Positions 8,116 to 17,477 are shown, numbered from the stretch's first letter. The stretch: DNA of 64,000 nucleotides from Desulfobacteraceae bacterium (GCA_030613055.1 JAUWMR010000015.1:1-64000); one strand, 5' to 3'. Notes: generated from the sequence alone by a model not told the origin. Numbers and translations: made by a program.

Positions 8116-9108
8116 TCATGTGTCCCTGCGCATCAACCGCAGGATATTTCCTGAATAGATCAAATCTTTTTCCAGCTGAGAGATGTCCAGGCCCTCAATA
8201 GAGGTAATTGCCTCCCGTATGTCTCCGATCACATGAGGATAATCAGAACCCAAAATCAGATGATCGGCTCCGACAAAAGAATAGGCGCACATCAGGGCGG
8301 GCTCAAAGAAACTGACCGTGTCATAATAAAAACGCTTAAGGTAATCCCTGGCCGGCCCGGAGATATTTTCCTGGCATTCGGGATAAGCCTCATAACAATT
8401 CTGTATCCGCTCTGCCAGGTAAGGGATGGCGCCCCCCAAATGGGAGACAATAAATTTCAGTTTTGGATACTTTTCCAGCACCCCACCCATTATCAAACGG
8501 ACCACGGCCACACAAAGCTCCATCTCAAAGCCGATCATAGGTCCGAGTCGGTAATCTTTATACGTCTCTTTGTCACGCGGCGTACGTGGGTGGATATGGA
8601 TGGGTAAATCATAGTCGGAGATGCGCTCATAAAACGGATAGAGGCGCTGGTTGTCCAGGGGTATGCCATTAATGTTTGTTCCGATACAGGCCCCTCTAAA
8701 CCCCAATTCATCGATACAACGCTCCAGTTCTCTCACAGTTCTGTCCGGATCAACAAAGGGCAGAGTAGCAAGGCCCATGAAGTGATCCGGGTGGTCACGG
8801 CAGATCTCAGCCGTTTCGTCATTGACAACCCTCGCCAGGGTTTCACCCACCTCGACAGGGAAGATGTCAACGCTCGGGATGGACAGTGTAAGAATTTGCA
8901 TGTCGAATCCCACTTTTTCCATATCTTCCAATCGTGGGTTAATATCTTTCATGGGAGGAGTAATGGTAACCACCCGGTTCCCGTTTTGGACAAGTAGCTG
9001 TCGCCCCCACTCGTCCGTCTCTAAGGTAATGCCGGCCGTTGATCCATCTTTTTCCAGTTGTTTCAAAAACCTCGCAGGATAAAAGTGATTGTGAATATCT
9101 ATTTTCAT
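8116..9108 (-). CDS. Amidohydrolase family protein, ACMSD/gamma-resorcylate decarboxylase-like
   Basis: A 330-residue TIM-barrel metalloenzyme. Metal-ligand motifs of the ACMSD subfamily are in place: H6-x-H8 (IDIHNHF), H171/H173 (PIHIHPR), H223 (VSHLGG) and D289 (LGSDYPH). Members decarboxylate aromatic or muconate-type acids, or hydrolyse or hydrate cyclic compounds, in the cytoplasm. It lies between the TRAP permease (53-bp gap) and the flavoprotein gene (136-bp gap) in a minus-strand run. AAGGGAG lies ahead of the ATG. A non-oxidative decarboxylase or lactonase role on an imported carboxylate fits the context but is inference. Confidence 0.85.
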   Translation of the reverse strand: MKIDIHNHFYPARFLKQLEKDGSTAGITLETDEWGRQLLVQNGNRVVTITPPMKDINPRLEDMEKVGFDMQILTLSIPSVDIFPVEVGETLARVVNDETAEICRDHPDHFMGLATLPFVDPDRTVRELERCIDELGFRGACIGTNINGIPLDNQRLYPFYERISDYDLPIHIHPRTPRDKETYKDYRLGPMIGFEMELCVAVVRLIMGGVLEKYPKLKFIVSHLGGAIPYLAERIQNCYEAYPECQENISGPARDYLKRFYYDTVSFFEPALMCAYSFVGADHLILGSDYPHVIGDIREAITSIEGLDISQLEKDLIYSGNILRLMRRDT

Positions 9109-9161
9109 AAATTCTCCCTTCTGGATATTCTTTAATGGTTTTGAACTTAAAGGGTGTTGCG

Positions 9162-11102
9162 TTACGCCGCTCTCACTGACGTGTCCCTTGAACTCAAAGC
9201 TTTAAAGCGTCTTACCTGAATGATCTGGGTACATATAAAAAGCAATAGAAAGGCCAGCGCACATCCCCTGGTTATCACATTTGGTATAAATAAGCAGAGG
9301 CCACTGATGGCCAGCAAAAGTCTTTCCCATTTTTTAAGGTTCGTAAGCAAATAACCCTCAAAAGAACACCCCGCGCAGGCTGCCCCTAAAATGACAAAAG
9401 AAAAGGCCTTCAATATTTCAAGAAAGGAACCGATCATTAGGATGCTGGGGCTAAAAATAAACGCCCAGGGGACAAGATACGCGGCAAAGCCCAAACGCAT
9501 GGCTCGAAAACCCGTCTTAAATGGACTGCCGCCTGAGATCCCAGCGGCTATAAATGCTTCTACTGCAACGGGTGGTGTGATAAATGAAAGGCAACCGAAG
9601 TAGAACAGGAACATATGGGCGGCGATAGGTTCGACCCCGGCCTTTATGAGAGCAGGCGCAAGAAGCACGACCGTCAATATATAAACACCTACAGCGGTCA
9701 TACCCATCCCTAATATAAATGCTGCCATTCCGGTCATCATCAGGAGAATCAACATATGACCTCCGCTCAGTGTAACAAGCTCGGAGGTAAACTTCGTCGC
9801 GACCCCTGTCATCTGTATGGACCCCACGAGGATCCCTATGGCTGTGCAAAGGGGGATAATCGGCATCATTCCCCTGGCGGATTCCTCAAACGCGGATAAC
9901 AATTTTTTCGGCGTGAGTCTGCTTTCCTTCTTAAAGGAACTCACGACAATCAAGGCCCCTAATGTATACATGATGGATGTTTGTGCTGAGAATCTGAGAC
10001 CGCCCAAAAGATATAATAGGACCGCAAAAGGGACCAGGTACTGCCATCCGTTCATCAATGTCTTTTTCAAAGACGGCAAATTCTCCTTAGGCAAACCCTT
10101 AAGCCCCATCTTTGCCGCCTCCAAATCCACCTGTAGAAGAAGGGTCGTATAATAGGCAATGGCCGGAAGAAATGCCGCCACGCAGACATCCCAATAGGAC
10201 ATTTGAAGAAACTCAGCAATGAGGAAGGCCGTCGCTCCCATAACAGGCGGCATGAACATGCCCCCAAGAGAGGCGGTAGCCTCAACGGCTCCGGCATAAT
10301 TTTTTTCGTACCCCGACTTCTTCATCAAAGGAATCGTAATCTGGCCCGTTGTCGCCACATTCGCTGCCGTAGAACCGGATATGGTCCCGAAAAAGGTGCT
10401 GGCAAAGACAGCCGCTTTAGCTGCCCCTCCTCTAAAACGCCCCCCTAAGGCGAGGGCAAGATCATTGAAAAACGATGCCGCCCCTGTGGCCCTGAGAAAA
10501 CCGCCGAATATGATAAAGCCCGCTACAATGGTGGACACAATACCAATGATCATCCCCCAAAAGCCTTCTGCGCTGAGGTACATCCATCCCAGTGCCATGG
10601 AATAGGAAAAACCAGTGCTGCGCAAAAATCTGGGAAAGTAATTGCTGTAGACCGCATAAAAGAAAAAGAAACTAATTAAACCGACCAGTACCCAGCCCGT
10701 TTTGCGTCTTGCCGCTTCTATGACAGCAAAAAAGAGCAGGGATGATAATACTATCTCTGATGAGTAGCAGGTTATCCTGCCATCAGCGATAAGAGTGTTT
10801 GCATTTACGGCGATGTAGGTGCAACCTGCAATAACGATAAGAATAGGGATGACATCATACCATTTCAGTTTGCCCTCGTTTACATGCTTTATTTTCAGGG
10901 GGGAAGCGAGATATACGAGTATGCAAATGAGCCCGCAACTTATAGCCCTGTGGGTAACGGGAGGGATGACCACATTAAAATAAAAAAAGAGATTACAGAG
11001 ATAAGAAAGGGTGTAGATAGTCCAGATGAAGGATACAATTAAGGCCAGTCTGTATCTCAGGCCCCGCTCTTTCCAGGTTGCACCAACTTGAGATTCTTTC
11101 AT
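9162..11102 (-). CDS. TRAP transporter fused permease (TAXI type)
   Basis: A large integral membrane protein of about 646 residues with many hydrophobic helices, combining the 4-TM (DctQ-like) and 12-TM (DctM-like) TRAP parts in one chain, as usual for TAXI systems. Hallmarks include FFGTISGSTAANVATTGQITIP, GGMFMPPVMGATAFLIAEFL and FFYFGCLSFITPPVAVEAF. It uses an ion gradient to import a carboxylate delivered by the periplasmic receptor encoded just upstream. I place the start at ATG 11102, where AAGGG sits 6 bases ahead. The longer reading from 11147 lacks a ribosome site. Confidence 0.9.
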   Translation of the reverse strand: MKESQVGATWKERGLRYRLALIVSFIWTIYTLSYLCNLFFYFNVVIPPVTHRAISCGLICILVYLASPLKIKHVNEGKLKWYDVIPILIVIAGCTYIAVNANTLIADGRITCYSSEIVLSSLLFFAVIEAARRKTGWVLVGLISFFFFYAVYSNYFPRFLRSTGFSYSMALGWMYLSAEGFWGMIIGIVSTIVAGFIIFGGFLRATGAASFFNDLALALGGRFRGGAAKAAVFASTFFGTISGSTAANVATTGQITIPLMKKSGYEKNYAGAVEATASLGGMFMPPVMGATAFLIAEFLQMSYWDVCVAAFLPAIAYYTTLLLQVDLEAAKMGLKGLPKENLPSLKKTLMNGWQYLVPFAVLLYLLGGLRFSAQTSIMYTLGALIVVSSFKKESRLTPKKLLSAFEESARGMMPIIPLCTAIGILVGSIQMTGVATKFTSELVTLSGGHMLILLMMTGMAAFILGMGMTAVGVYILTVVLLAPALIKAGVEPIAAHMFLFYFGCLSFITPPVAVEAFIAAGISGGSPFKTGFRAMRLGFAAYLVPWAFIFSPSILMIGSFLEILKAFSFVILGAACAGCSFEGYLLTNLKKWERLLLAISGLCLFIPNVITRGCALAFLLLFICTQIIQVRRFKALSSRDTSVRAA

Positions 11103-11168
11103 TCCACACCCTTTCTCCAAAGTGCCGTCTTTAAAATCCATGAGCATGAGTAAAAGTATTTCAGCTCA

Positions 11169-12227
11169 TTATTTTTTCAGCACCTCTTCCTGTCTCTTCA
11201 GGACCTTTTCCTGATATGCCTGCGCCTCTTTTGTCCATAGCCCCTTTTCTTTGAAATACCGGATTGACCCTTCATGATAGGGAACCGCGAGGCAGACAGG
11301 CCTGTGCTTCAAGGTCCAGTATTTAGAGGCAGGATGGGTATCCGCAAATTCATCGCTATGATCAAAGATGGCCTTCGCCACGCCATAAACAATGTCCGGA
11401 TCCGTATTCGCTGATGTAAACATGGCATTCTGATAACAGATGGCATTAGGTACGGCACTCTTGTTACGAAAACGAGGATCATTTGCAGGAATATCATCTA
11501 TATAGTACCCTTCCATACGCTCTGCCACAAAGGAAGCCTGTTTCTTTGTCAGATTCACAAATACGCATTCACCCTTTGCCTCATTGATCTGCATCACCGC
11601 ACCCGGTACAACAGGGTAGATAAGTGCATCCACTCTCCCCTCTATAAGATCCCGAAGTGCCGCCTTTATGCTGGAAAAAGCCAGGACGGATTTCAGGTCC
11701 TTAAATGTCAATCCTGCGGATGCGAGTTGGTTTTGAGCCATTCCCGTAAACATGGGGTTCGCCTTGAACTTGATATAGACCACCTTACCCTTGAGATCGC
11801 TTATGGTTTTTATGCCACTACCCGGCGTGGTCCAGAACATGAACATATAATCATGTCCTGCCCCAACGGTACGAACAGGCATCGGTCCCATCTTGGAATA
11901 AAGCCCTCGCCCCAGAAAGGCATTCAGGATATCCGCGGCACTGTGATTGGCGAAATTGCACTTACCTTCTTTCATCATTGGAAGCCAGAGTTTGGGCCCT
12001 CCCAGGGGTTGAACGATCCAGTTCTCTATGGGTGTATATTTTTGCACTACATTGCCCATCCCCACGAGGACCATGTGGACCGAAGCCCCCGGAGCTGGCG
12101 AAATGACAGTTACATCCTTTGGCCAGTCGGCACCCAACGCAACGCCTGTCATGGAAAAGGCAATCACCACGGCAAGAACCAAAGCACTTCTAAAATCCAT
12201 TCTCTTAAAGGCATACTTTCTTCTCAT
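11169..12227 (-). CDS. TAXI family TRAP transporter solute-binding protein
   Basis: A 352-residue periplasmic receptor. Residues 1-33 form a signal peptide (positively charged MRRKYAFKR, hydrophobic core, ALGA cleavage region). Then come GASVHMVLVGMGNVVQKYTP and SAADILNAFLGRGLY, and later segments typical of TAXI receptors (ISDLKGKVVYIKF). It captures a small carboxylated or amino-acid-like solute and hands it to the fused permease whose gene follows closely. AGGAGG precedes the ATG. The ligand cannot be read from sequence. A 215-bp gap to the molybdenum enzyme gene may hold a separate promoter. Confidence 0.88.
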   Translation of the reverse strand: MRRKYAFKRMDFRSALVLAVVIAFSMTGVALGADWPKDVTVISPAPGASVHMVLVGMGNVVQKYTPIENWIVQPLGGPKLWLPMMKEGKCNFANHSAADILNAFLGRGLYSKMGPMPVRTVGAGHDYMFMFWTTPGSGIKTISDLKGKVVYIKFKANPMFTGMAQNQLASAGLTFKDLKSVLAFSSIKAALRDLIEGRVDALIYPVVPGAVMQINEAKGECVFVNLTKKQASFVAERMEGYYIDDIPANDPRFRNKSAVPNAICYQNAMFTSANTDPDIVYGVAKAIFDHSDEFADTHPASKYWTLKHRPVCLAVPYHEGSIRYFKEKGLWTKEAQAYQEKVLKRQEEVLKK

Positions 12228-12442
12228 TTTGAAACCTCCTCATTCATGTTTAAAAGGGTTGAACGATAAAAGATATTGCATTTCCCTCCTTTCCCTTGGA
12301 TTTTGTTGTCTCTCACAAGAAATTAATCCAATAAATGATGTCGGGCGTTGCTATGCTTCTGAAAATCGTAGTATCTACCTCCTCATAAAACCTTATTCAG
12401 TTCACCATATAGCCCGATGTCATTCTATGATGAATTTCACCT

Positions 12443-14536
12443 TCAGTGCGGATCTTCCTTTTCAATCTTGCAGAGAATGCCTCGAAGATTGGCGCTTCCC
12501 AGTTCCCTGCTGAATGGCGGCTGATCACTGGTAAGGATATTTATGTTCGATTCGGCCCAACCATACTGTTCCTCTGCACCCCTTTCGGGGAACCACCACG
12601 CGTAATCTACACCAACAACCCTTGCATCAATATCTTCATTAAAGACCGCCTTTTGCCGGATACTCCCCCTTTTCGTGGCCACTGTCACCCAGTCCCCTTC
12701 ACTGATCCCCAAACTGGAGGCCGTCTGCGGATGAATATAGACAACAGGTTCCGGATGTAACTGCCTGAGACTTTTGATCTGTCTTCCTCCTGTATGGCGG
12801 TAATATTCGGACTTCCAGGAAGTCAGGACAAGGGGATACTTCCTCGCCATATCCGTGTCGCCGTAAGGTGTCTCCGGTGGCTCGCGATACACCGGGAGGG
12901 GATCAAAGCCCCACTCCTTGAGTCGATCAGAAAACAACTCGACTCTTCCAGATGGCGTGCCAAATCCATCAGACCTGTAATGTTCAAAGGCTTTCTCTCC
13001 TGCCAGGGCGCCGATCTCTCTGAATCCATCAAAATCCATGTTTAGAGATTTCAGTATTAGATCCAGGAAATCCCGCTCGTTATCCCAGAAGAACTTGTCT
13101 AGACCCATCCTTCCTGCAAGCTCGTTTATAATCTTGAAATCCGACCAGCATTCTTCCACCTCAGCTACCTTTTGCTGGACCTGGGCAATCGGGTAATAAG
13201 GAGGATAGACAATACTGTCGAACTCAAGATATGTTGCCGAGGGCAGCACTATGTCTGCGAGGGCGGCGGTGGGAGTCATGAAAAGTTCGGAAACAACCAG
13301 AAAATCAAGGTCGGCAAAGGCCTTGTATGTATTTTTAGCATTAGGGTAGGTTAATATAGGGTTTGCACCCTGGACATAGGCGCCTCTTACCGGATAGGGT
13401 TTCTTTTTCACCATCGCCCTTATGACCGCGGGGGCCTGCACATGCTTATAGAGGGGCAGGAAATGATTTTCAGAACCTAAACGCAAACGCTTTTTTTCCT
13501 CTTGGAGCATATGCTCCAGTGTCAACTCCGGGGCGTATCTGTCGGTGATTGACAGGGGCAATCGGAACACCTCACCCCCTGGCACGCCGAGGTTTCCTGC
13601 AAGGCCTTTCAAGATGGAGATGGCTCGAACCGTTTGAAAGCTGTTTATGTTATGCTCAAAGGCGTTTCCCATCTGAATGCATCCGGGCCTTGTAGTTGCA
13701 TACATCCTTGCCGCATCCTCGATTATATGCCTGTCCACCCAGGTGATTTCTTCCACCTTTTCCAGAGGATATTTTCTGATATGCTCCTTCAGCTTATCAA
13801 AGCCTACGGTCCATTCTCTTACAAATGTCTTGTCATAAAGTTCCTCTTCAATAATTACGTTGATCATGCCAAGCGCCAGGGCCAGATCAGCACCCGGTCG
13901 CACCCGGAGCCATTTGTCCGCCCTGCGGACAAGCTCGGTCCGTCTTGGATCGATCACGATGAGTTTTGCGCCCTTTTCCTTTGCTTCAAGGATCTTCAGA
14001 TATTCGGTTATTTTTGGTTTATGGGAGGCCCACACAATAATACAGCGGGGTGGGAAATCAAAATCAGGACAGGGAGCAAAACCCAGGGTCAACATGGAAC
14101 CGAACTTACGAGGCAGGAAACAGACATATCCCTGGGAGACAAAATTGGGTGAGCCAAATACATTCGCGAACCTGCAAAGATAAGTATCCTGAAATCCTTT
14201 GGCAGCCCCCTGGATAAAGGCCACTGCTTCCGGCCCGGATTCTTGTTTAATCCTTTTAAGTTTCTCACTGACCGTCTCCAGGGCCTCGTGCCATGAAATC
14301 TTCTCCCAGTGACCTCCACCCCGGCCACCTGACCTTCTTAGCGGAGACCGCAAACGTTCCGGGTGATAAAGATATTCCAGAGAAGCCATGGCTTTCTCGC
14401 AAAGGGCGCCTTTGTTCACAGGGCTATCCGGATCCCCCTCGATCTTTACGGGTTTTCCATCCACCATATGAACAAGAATCCCGCAGCCCGCGTAGCACAA
14501 GCCGCACGTACTCCTTATGGCATGACTTTCTTTCAT
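12443..14536 (-). CDS. Molybdopterin-dependent oxidoreductase, DMSO reductase family
   Basis: A 697-residue catalytic subunit. Cys 11, 14, 18 and 46 (CGLCYAGC and GALCEKA) form the N-terminal [4Fe-4S] site. Cys139 in GYVCFLPRK is positioned as the metal ligand. The C-terminal molydopterin-dinucleotide-binding domain runs from about YPLVLTSWKSEYYRHTGGR to VGVDYAWWFPERG. There is no Tat signal, so it is probably cytoplasmic. It has no adjacent iron-sulfur or membrane subunit, so it could be a stand-alone enzyme (hydroxylase, transhydroxylase or hydratase-like, as in acetylene hydratase or pyrogallol transhydroxylase relatives) or use the ferredoxin at 6071-6295. It heads the catabolic cluster behind the GntR gene. 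Substrate unknown. Confidence 0.87.
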   Translation of the reverse strand: MKESHAIRSTCGLCYAGCGILVHMVDGKPVKIEGDPDSPVNKGALCEKAMASLEYLYHPERLRSPLRRSGGRGGGHWEKISWHEALETVSEKLKRIKQESGPEAVAFIQGAAKGFQDTYLCRFANVFGSPNFVSQGYVCFLPRKFGSMLTLGFAPCPDFDFPPRCIIVWASHKPKITEYLKILEAKEKGAKLIVIDPRRTELVRRADKWLRVRPGADLALALGMINVIIEEELYDKTFVREWTVGFDKLKEHIRKYPLEKVEEITWVDRHIIEDAARMYATTRPGCIQMGNAFEHNINSFQTVRAISILKGLAGNLGVPGGEVFRLPLSITDRYAPELTLEHMLQEEKKRLRLGSENHFLPLYKHVQAPAVIRAMVKKKPYPVRGAYVQGANPILTYPNAKNTYKAFADLDFLVVSELFMTPTAALADIVLPSATYLEFDSIVYPPYYPIAQVQQKVAEVEECWSDFKIINELAGRMGLDKFFWDNERDFLDLILKSLNMDFDGFREIGALAGEKAFEHYRSDGFGTPSGRVELFSDRLKEWGFDPLPVYREPPETPYGDTDMARKYPLVLTSWKSEYYRHTGGRQIKSLRQLHPEPVVYIHPQTASSLGISEGDWVTVATKRGSIRQKAVFNEDIDARVVGVDYAWWFPERGAEEQYGWAESNINILTSDQPPFSRELGSANLRGILCKIEKEDPH

Positions 14537-14580
14537 TCAGGAGGTCTTTGCCTCATTTAATAATGTCATCTGGACATATC

Positions 14581-15300
14581 CTACTGAGTCTCAAGAGACT
14601 GGAGCCTGCCTTTTACTTCCAACAGGTGCTTTTCAAGCAAATTAACCGCCTTATCTCGTTTTTTTCCGGCAATAGCCTTCAATATCTCCTCATGAAATTG
14701 AACAACATTACTTGATGTTTCTATATCCGGTCCTATTCGACTCAAAGAATCACCAACCACGGCCATCATGGACTCCACGACAATAACAAAAACGTGATTC
14801 TTGGTAGCCTTGGCCAGCAGCTTGTGAAATTGGATATTTTCTTCCGTGGCAATGATATTTGCCTCTATTTTCTCTTTCGCAGCAGTAATATTTTTCCAGA
14901 GTTCCTCAATCTCGTTTTCGTCTATATTATCAATAGCATAACCAATCACAATCTTTTCAATCTCTAACCTCGCCAATGTCAACTCTTCAAGAGACACTTT
15001 CTTAATTCGAAAGGCGTCATAAAACAGGTCTTTGATTCTTATCAAAATTGTGTCTTTGATGATTGGTCCCGCAGCCCCTCCCCTGTGTATGCTAATAAAA
15101 CCAGAGCTTTCAAGAAGACGGAGAGATTCCCTGATTGTCTGGCGCCCTACGTTAAACTGTCGGGCAAGTTCAGCTTCAGAAGGAAGCCTGTCGCCTACTT
15201 TGAGGAAACCCTCAAAAATGAGTTCCTTGATCCTGCTGGAGACCTCTTCAAATATCCTGCTATTCTTGATAGGCTTGAACAAATTCTCCTGATTATTCAT
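14581..15300 (-). CDS. GntR family transcriptional regulator, FadR/FCD subfamily
   Basis: A 239-residue regulator. The N-terminal winged helix (about 13-80) includes GDRLPSEAELARQFNVGRQTIRESLRLLESSG. The all-helical FCD ligand domain (about 95-232) includes ENIQFHKLLAKATKNH, with histidines usual for metal-assisted binding of an organic acid. FCD regulators typically repress catabolic operons until the substrate acid binds. It sits 44 bp upstream of the molybdenum enzyme gene on the same strand and likely controls the cluster. A 15-bp palindrome 43 bp upstream of the start is a good operator candidate for self-control. Confidence 0.9.
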   Translation of the reverse strand: MNNQENLFKPIKNSRIFEEVSSRIKELIFEGFLKVGDRLPSEAELARQFNVGRQTIRESLRLLESSGFISIHRGGAAGPIIKDTILIRIKDLFYDAFRIKKVSLEELTLARLEIEKIVIGYAIDNIDENEIEELWKNITAAKEKIEANIIATEENIQFHKLLAKATKNHVFVIVVESMMAVVGDSLSRIGPDIETSSNVVQFHEEILKAIAGKKRDKAVNLLEKHLLEVKGRLQSLETQ

Positions 15301-15679
15301 AAGTAGCTCTCTTGAATATATTTAAACGGAATATTTCAAACTGATTGTCAGACAATCTGAAAAATATTATATGCGTATTTATCAGGGTGTCAATAAAAAA
15401 ATCTGACGCACTCATTTTCTCAGAATCTGATCCATCGCACACCTTGCATCTGATGGTCACGTTCAAACAGCCGCACAATTCATCCTTTCATGGGGATAGC
15501 GAGAAAACAGAGAAAAGCAAATTGGGGATAACAGGTGAGAGTGGACCGCTGGCCGCTGGGGTCGGGGCACGCTAACTTATTGAAAATTAATGCTTAACAT
15601 TCCAAAAATAGGTGTTTTCAGGTCGTGGTTTCAAATATTAAGTGGACAGATGGGGGACGTCCGTCAATAAGTAACTAAC
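15301..15679. other. Intergenic region upstream of the GntR gene
   Basis: Besides the operator candidate at 15343-15357, no gene or RNA was recognised. It separates the catabolic cluster from the RAYT gene. Confidence 0.5.
15343..15357. promoter_or_regulatory. Candidate GntR/FCD operator
   Basis: GATTGTCAGACAATC is a perfect 15-bp palindrome with a single central base. TTGTC-N-GACAA cores are typical binding sites of FCD-type GntR proteins. It lies just upstream of the regulator start at 15300, so autoregulation is likely. No second exact copy was seen before the other genes of the cluster. Confidence 0.6.
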
Positions 15680-16687
15680 TCAATCTATAAGTCTATAATT
15701 GTTTACTTTGGCGATTCGCTCACCCCTTCGCACAGCATACCCGACCCCTTGACCGGTCATGCCAAGAAGTCTTGCCAAATCTGCCAATGAGTATCCCAAT
15801 TCCACAACCGCCCAGTAACAATATAACCCCCTTGCTTCCGCCCTTGTTTTTTGACGGCTCTTTGAATATATTTCATCCGGTTCTATGCCAAAAATCTCGC
15901 AAACCTTCTGATCTATTGTATCAAGATCATATCCTTTGCTTTTCAGCTCATAGAAACGTTCAAATTTCTCCTCTGCCTCTGCAAGCACCTCCATCACAAA
16001 GGCACTATCCCCCAATATTCGATGATCACCCTTTATTCTATCCTGACCATTGAAACGAACATCCTTTACAGCCTTCCATCCGCCGAGACTCCGTATCAAT
16101 CCACCGCCCACAAGCTCAGGCCGCCTTCCCTGTTCAACCCCAGATTCAACATATTGAAGATAGAGCTTTCGGGATTCACGAAGAGGTTTGCCAAAGAAAG
16201 ACAATACGTATCCCGTATCCTGCCATGACCGTTTCTTCTTGTCCATTATCACACTGTGACCACAGTACGCATAGGTGTTGAGTTCGGATATGTCAGAGAC
16301 TATTTTTGCCCTCAATGGGTTTAGATGGATATATCGTACCAGCTCTTTGAGATAGGCATCCTCCTGGCAAATAATGGATTTGTACCGATTTTGAAAAAGC
16401 TGACCATGTCGTTTATACCTGCGGTTAAAGCTTACCGCATAGCCCGTAAGTACTCGCCGCATTAGTGTTGATAGTGGTGTATCCCCGGTTCGGAATAAAA
16501 AATGGGCATGATTGGATAAAAGCGCCCATGCATAGCAGGTTATTTTTGTTTCAGGTAACAGGGTTCCCAGGCGGTCAAGAAAATTATCCTTGTCCTTATT
16601 GTCCTTAAATATTTTTCGGCGTTCTATCCCACGGATGATAACGTGGTGCAGAACACCGGGGGCATCGAGGCGGGCTAGTCTTGGCAT
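15680..16687 (-). CDS. REP-associated tyrosine transposase (RAYT) with C-terminal HTH extension
   Basis: A 335-residue protein. The N-terminal Y1/HUH nuclease domain (about 1-145) has the metal-binding HxH at H60/H62 (LLSNHAHFLF) and the presumptive nucleophile Y119 in VRYIHLNPLRA. The C-terminal part (about 225-335) is helical and ends with GYSLADLARLLGMTGQGVGYAVRRGE, a DnaA/HTH-like DNA-binding region found in long RAYTs. RAYTs are domesticated transposases that mobilise REP-type hairpins. No obvious REP pair flanks the gene itself. The hairpin-rich repeats elsewhere in the window could be its substrates. Confidence 0.87.
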   Translation of the reverse strand: MPRLARLDAPGVLHHVIIRGIERRKIFKDNKDKDNFLDRLGTLLPETKITCYAWALLSNHAHFLFRTGDTPLSTLMRRVLTGYAVSFNRRYKRHGQLFQNRYKSIICQEDAYLKELVRYIHLNPLRAKIVSDISELNTYAYCGHSVIMDKKKRSWQDTGYVLSFFGKPLRESRKLYLQYVESGVEQGRRPELVGGGLIRSLGGWKAVKDVRFNGQDRIKGDHRILGDSAFVMEVLAEAEEKFERFYELKSKGYDLDTIDQKVCEIFGIEPDEIYSKSRQKTRAEARGLYCYWAVVELGYSLADLARLLGMTGQGVGYAVRRGERIAKVNNYRLID

Positions 16688-16872
16688 GAAACTTCTATTA
16701 TCGGTATTTCATCATCATGTCAAGTTATTTACTTGTTGATGGACGTCCCTCTTTTTCAATGGATCGCTTGAAAACTCTGGACCGTATTTTAGCTTTCATG
16801 ACAAGGTCGTCAGAAATCTTTACGGCTGTAGGCATTTTTTATTACCCCCTATTAAGAGCATGTGTAAAAACC

Positions 16873-17229
16873 TCAAAAAATACTGGGACTGATCACCATA
16901 TGGCAACCTTTGAGTATTTCCTCAATCGCCTGACTATCAAGTGTTCCTATCTTTTCGAGGAGCCTTATTTTATCAATCGTAGCCATCTGGCTTACTACCA
17001 CAACGCTTGTTTTGGGAATATTCCCCATGCCTTTTTTTAACCTCACATTCCCGGGGATTTTACCCAGTTTGCTGTTTGAGGTTATAAGTGAAACGACTGT
17101 CGTTTGGATATTACTTGTATTTAAGAGATCGTTTTGAACGACGACAGCGGGTCTTTTTCCCGATGGCCCCGAATCTCCGGCACGCCCAAACTTTACCCAG
17201 TAGATATCTCCCTGACGCGGTTTTACCAT
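16873..17229 (-). CDS. PemK/MazF-type toxin
   Basis: A 118-residue endoribonuclease toxin. It shows GDIYWVKFG near the start, GKRPAVVVQND (about 24-34) and TTVVSLITSN, then IDKIRLLEKIGTLD near the end, all classical MazF/PemK features. It overlaps the upstream antitoxin gene by 7 bp. It would cut mRNA at short motifs when freed from its partner. It lies beside a RAYT gene in an accessory pocket between the catabolic cluster and the UPF0261 gene. Confidence 0.9.
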   Translation of the reverse strand: MVKPRQGDIYWVKFGRAGDSGPSGKRPAVVVQNDLLNTSNIQTTVVSLITSNSKLGKIPGNVRLKKGMGNIPKTSVVVVSQMATIDKIRLLEKIGTLDSQAIEEILKGCHMVISPSIF

Positions 17230-17477
17230 GGCAACTCCTCGATATTCGTATTATTAGCGATGTCATCGGCCATCTTACGATGTTCCCTGGTCACTTCAGG
17301 GTCCTCAAAGACCCTATTGATCTGGGAAACAAACGCGTCCTCTTTGAACTTCTTAATTATATCGGTGAGCGCTTCAGTAACCAGGTGACTTACTTTCTTC
17401 TCTCTACTTACTGCCATTTTTTTTATTTCATTAAGAATATCTTCCGGGACCGTGACACTCATCTTGGAATGTGCCAT
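17223..17477 (-). CDS. Antitoxin of the PemK pair
   Basis: An 84-residue protein. The N-terminus MAHSKMSVTVPEDILNEIKK is a ribbon-helix-helix DNA-binding motif. The acidic C-terminal tail (NNTNIEELPW) should occupy the toxin active site. I start at ATG 17477 because AGGAG lies 7 bases ahead. An upstream TTG (17492) would overlap that ribosome site. It should autoregulate the operon. The AT-rich stretch 17478-17572 is the probable promoter. Confidence 0.85.
   Translation of the reverse strand: MAHSKMSVTVPEDILNEIKKMAVSREKKVSHLVTEALTDIIKKFKEDAFVSQINRVFEDPEVTREHRKMADDIANNTNIEELPW

Noticed and set aside
12443-14536. Molybdenum enzyme as a formate dehydrogenase
   Set aside because: No selenocysteine codon or the usual formate dehydrogenase active-site context was seen, and no formate dehydrogenase subunits are nearby.
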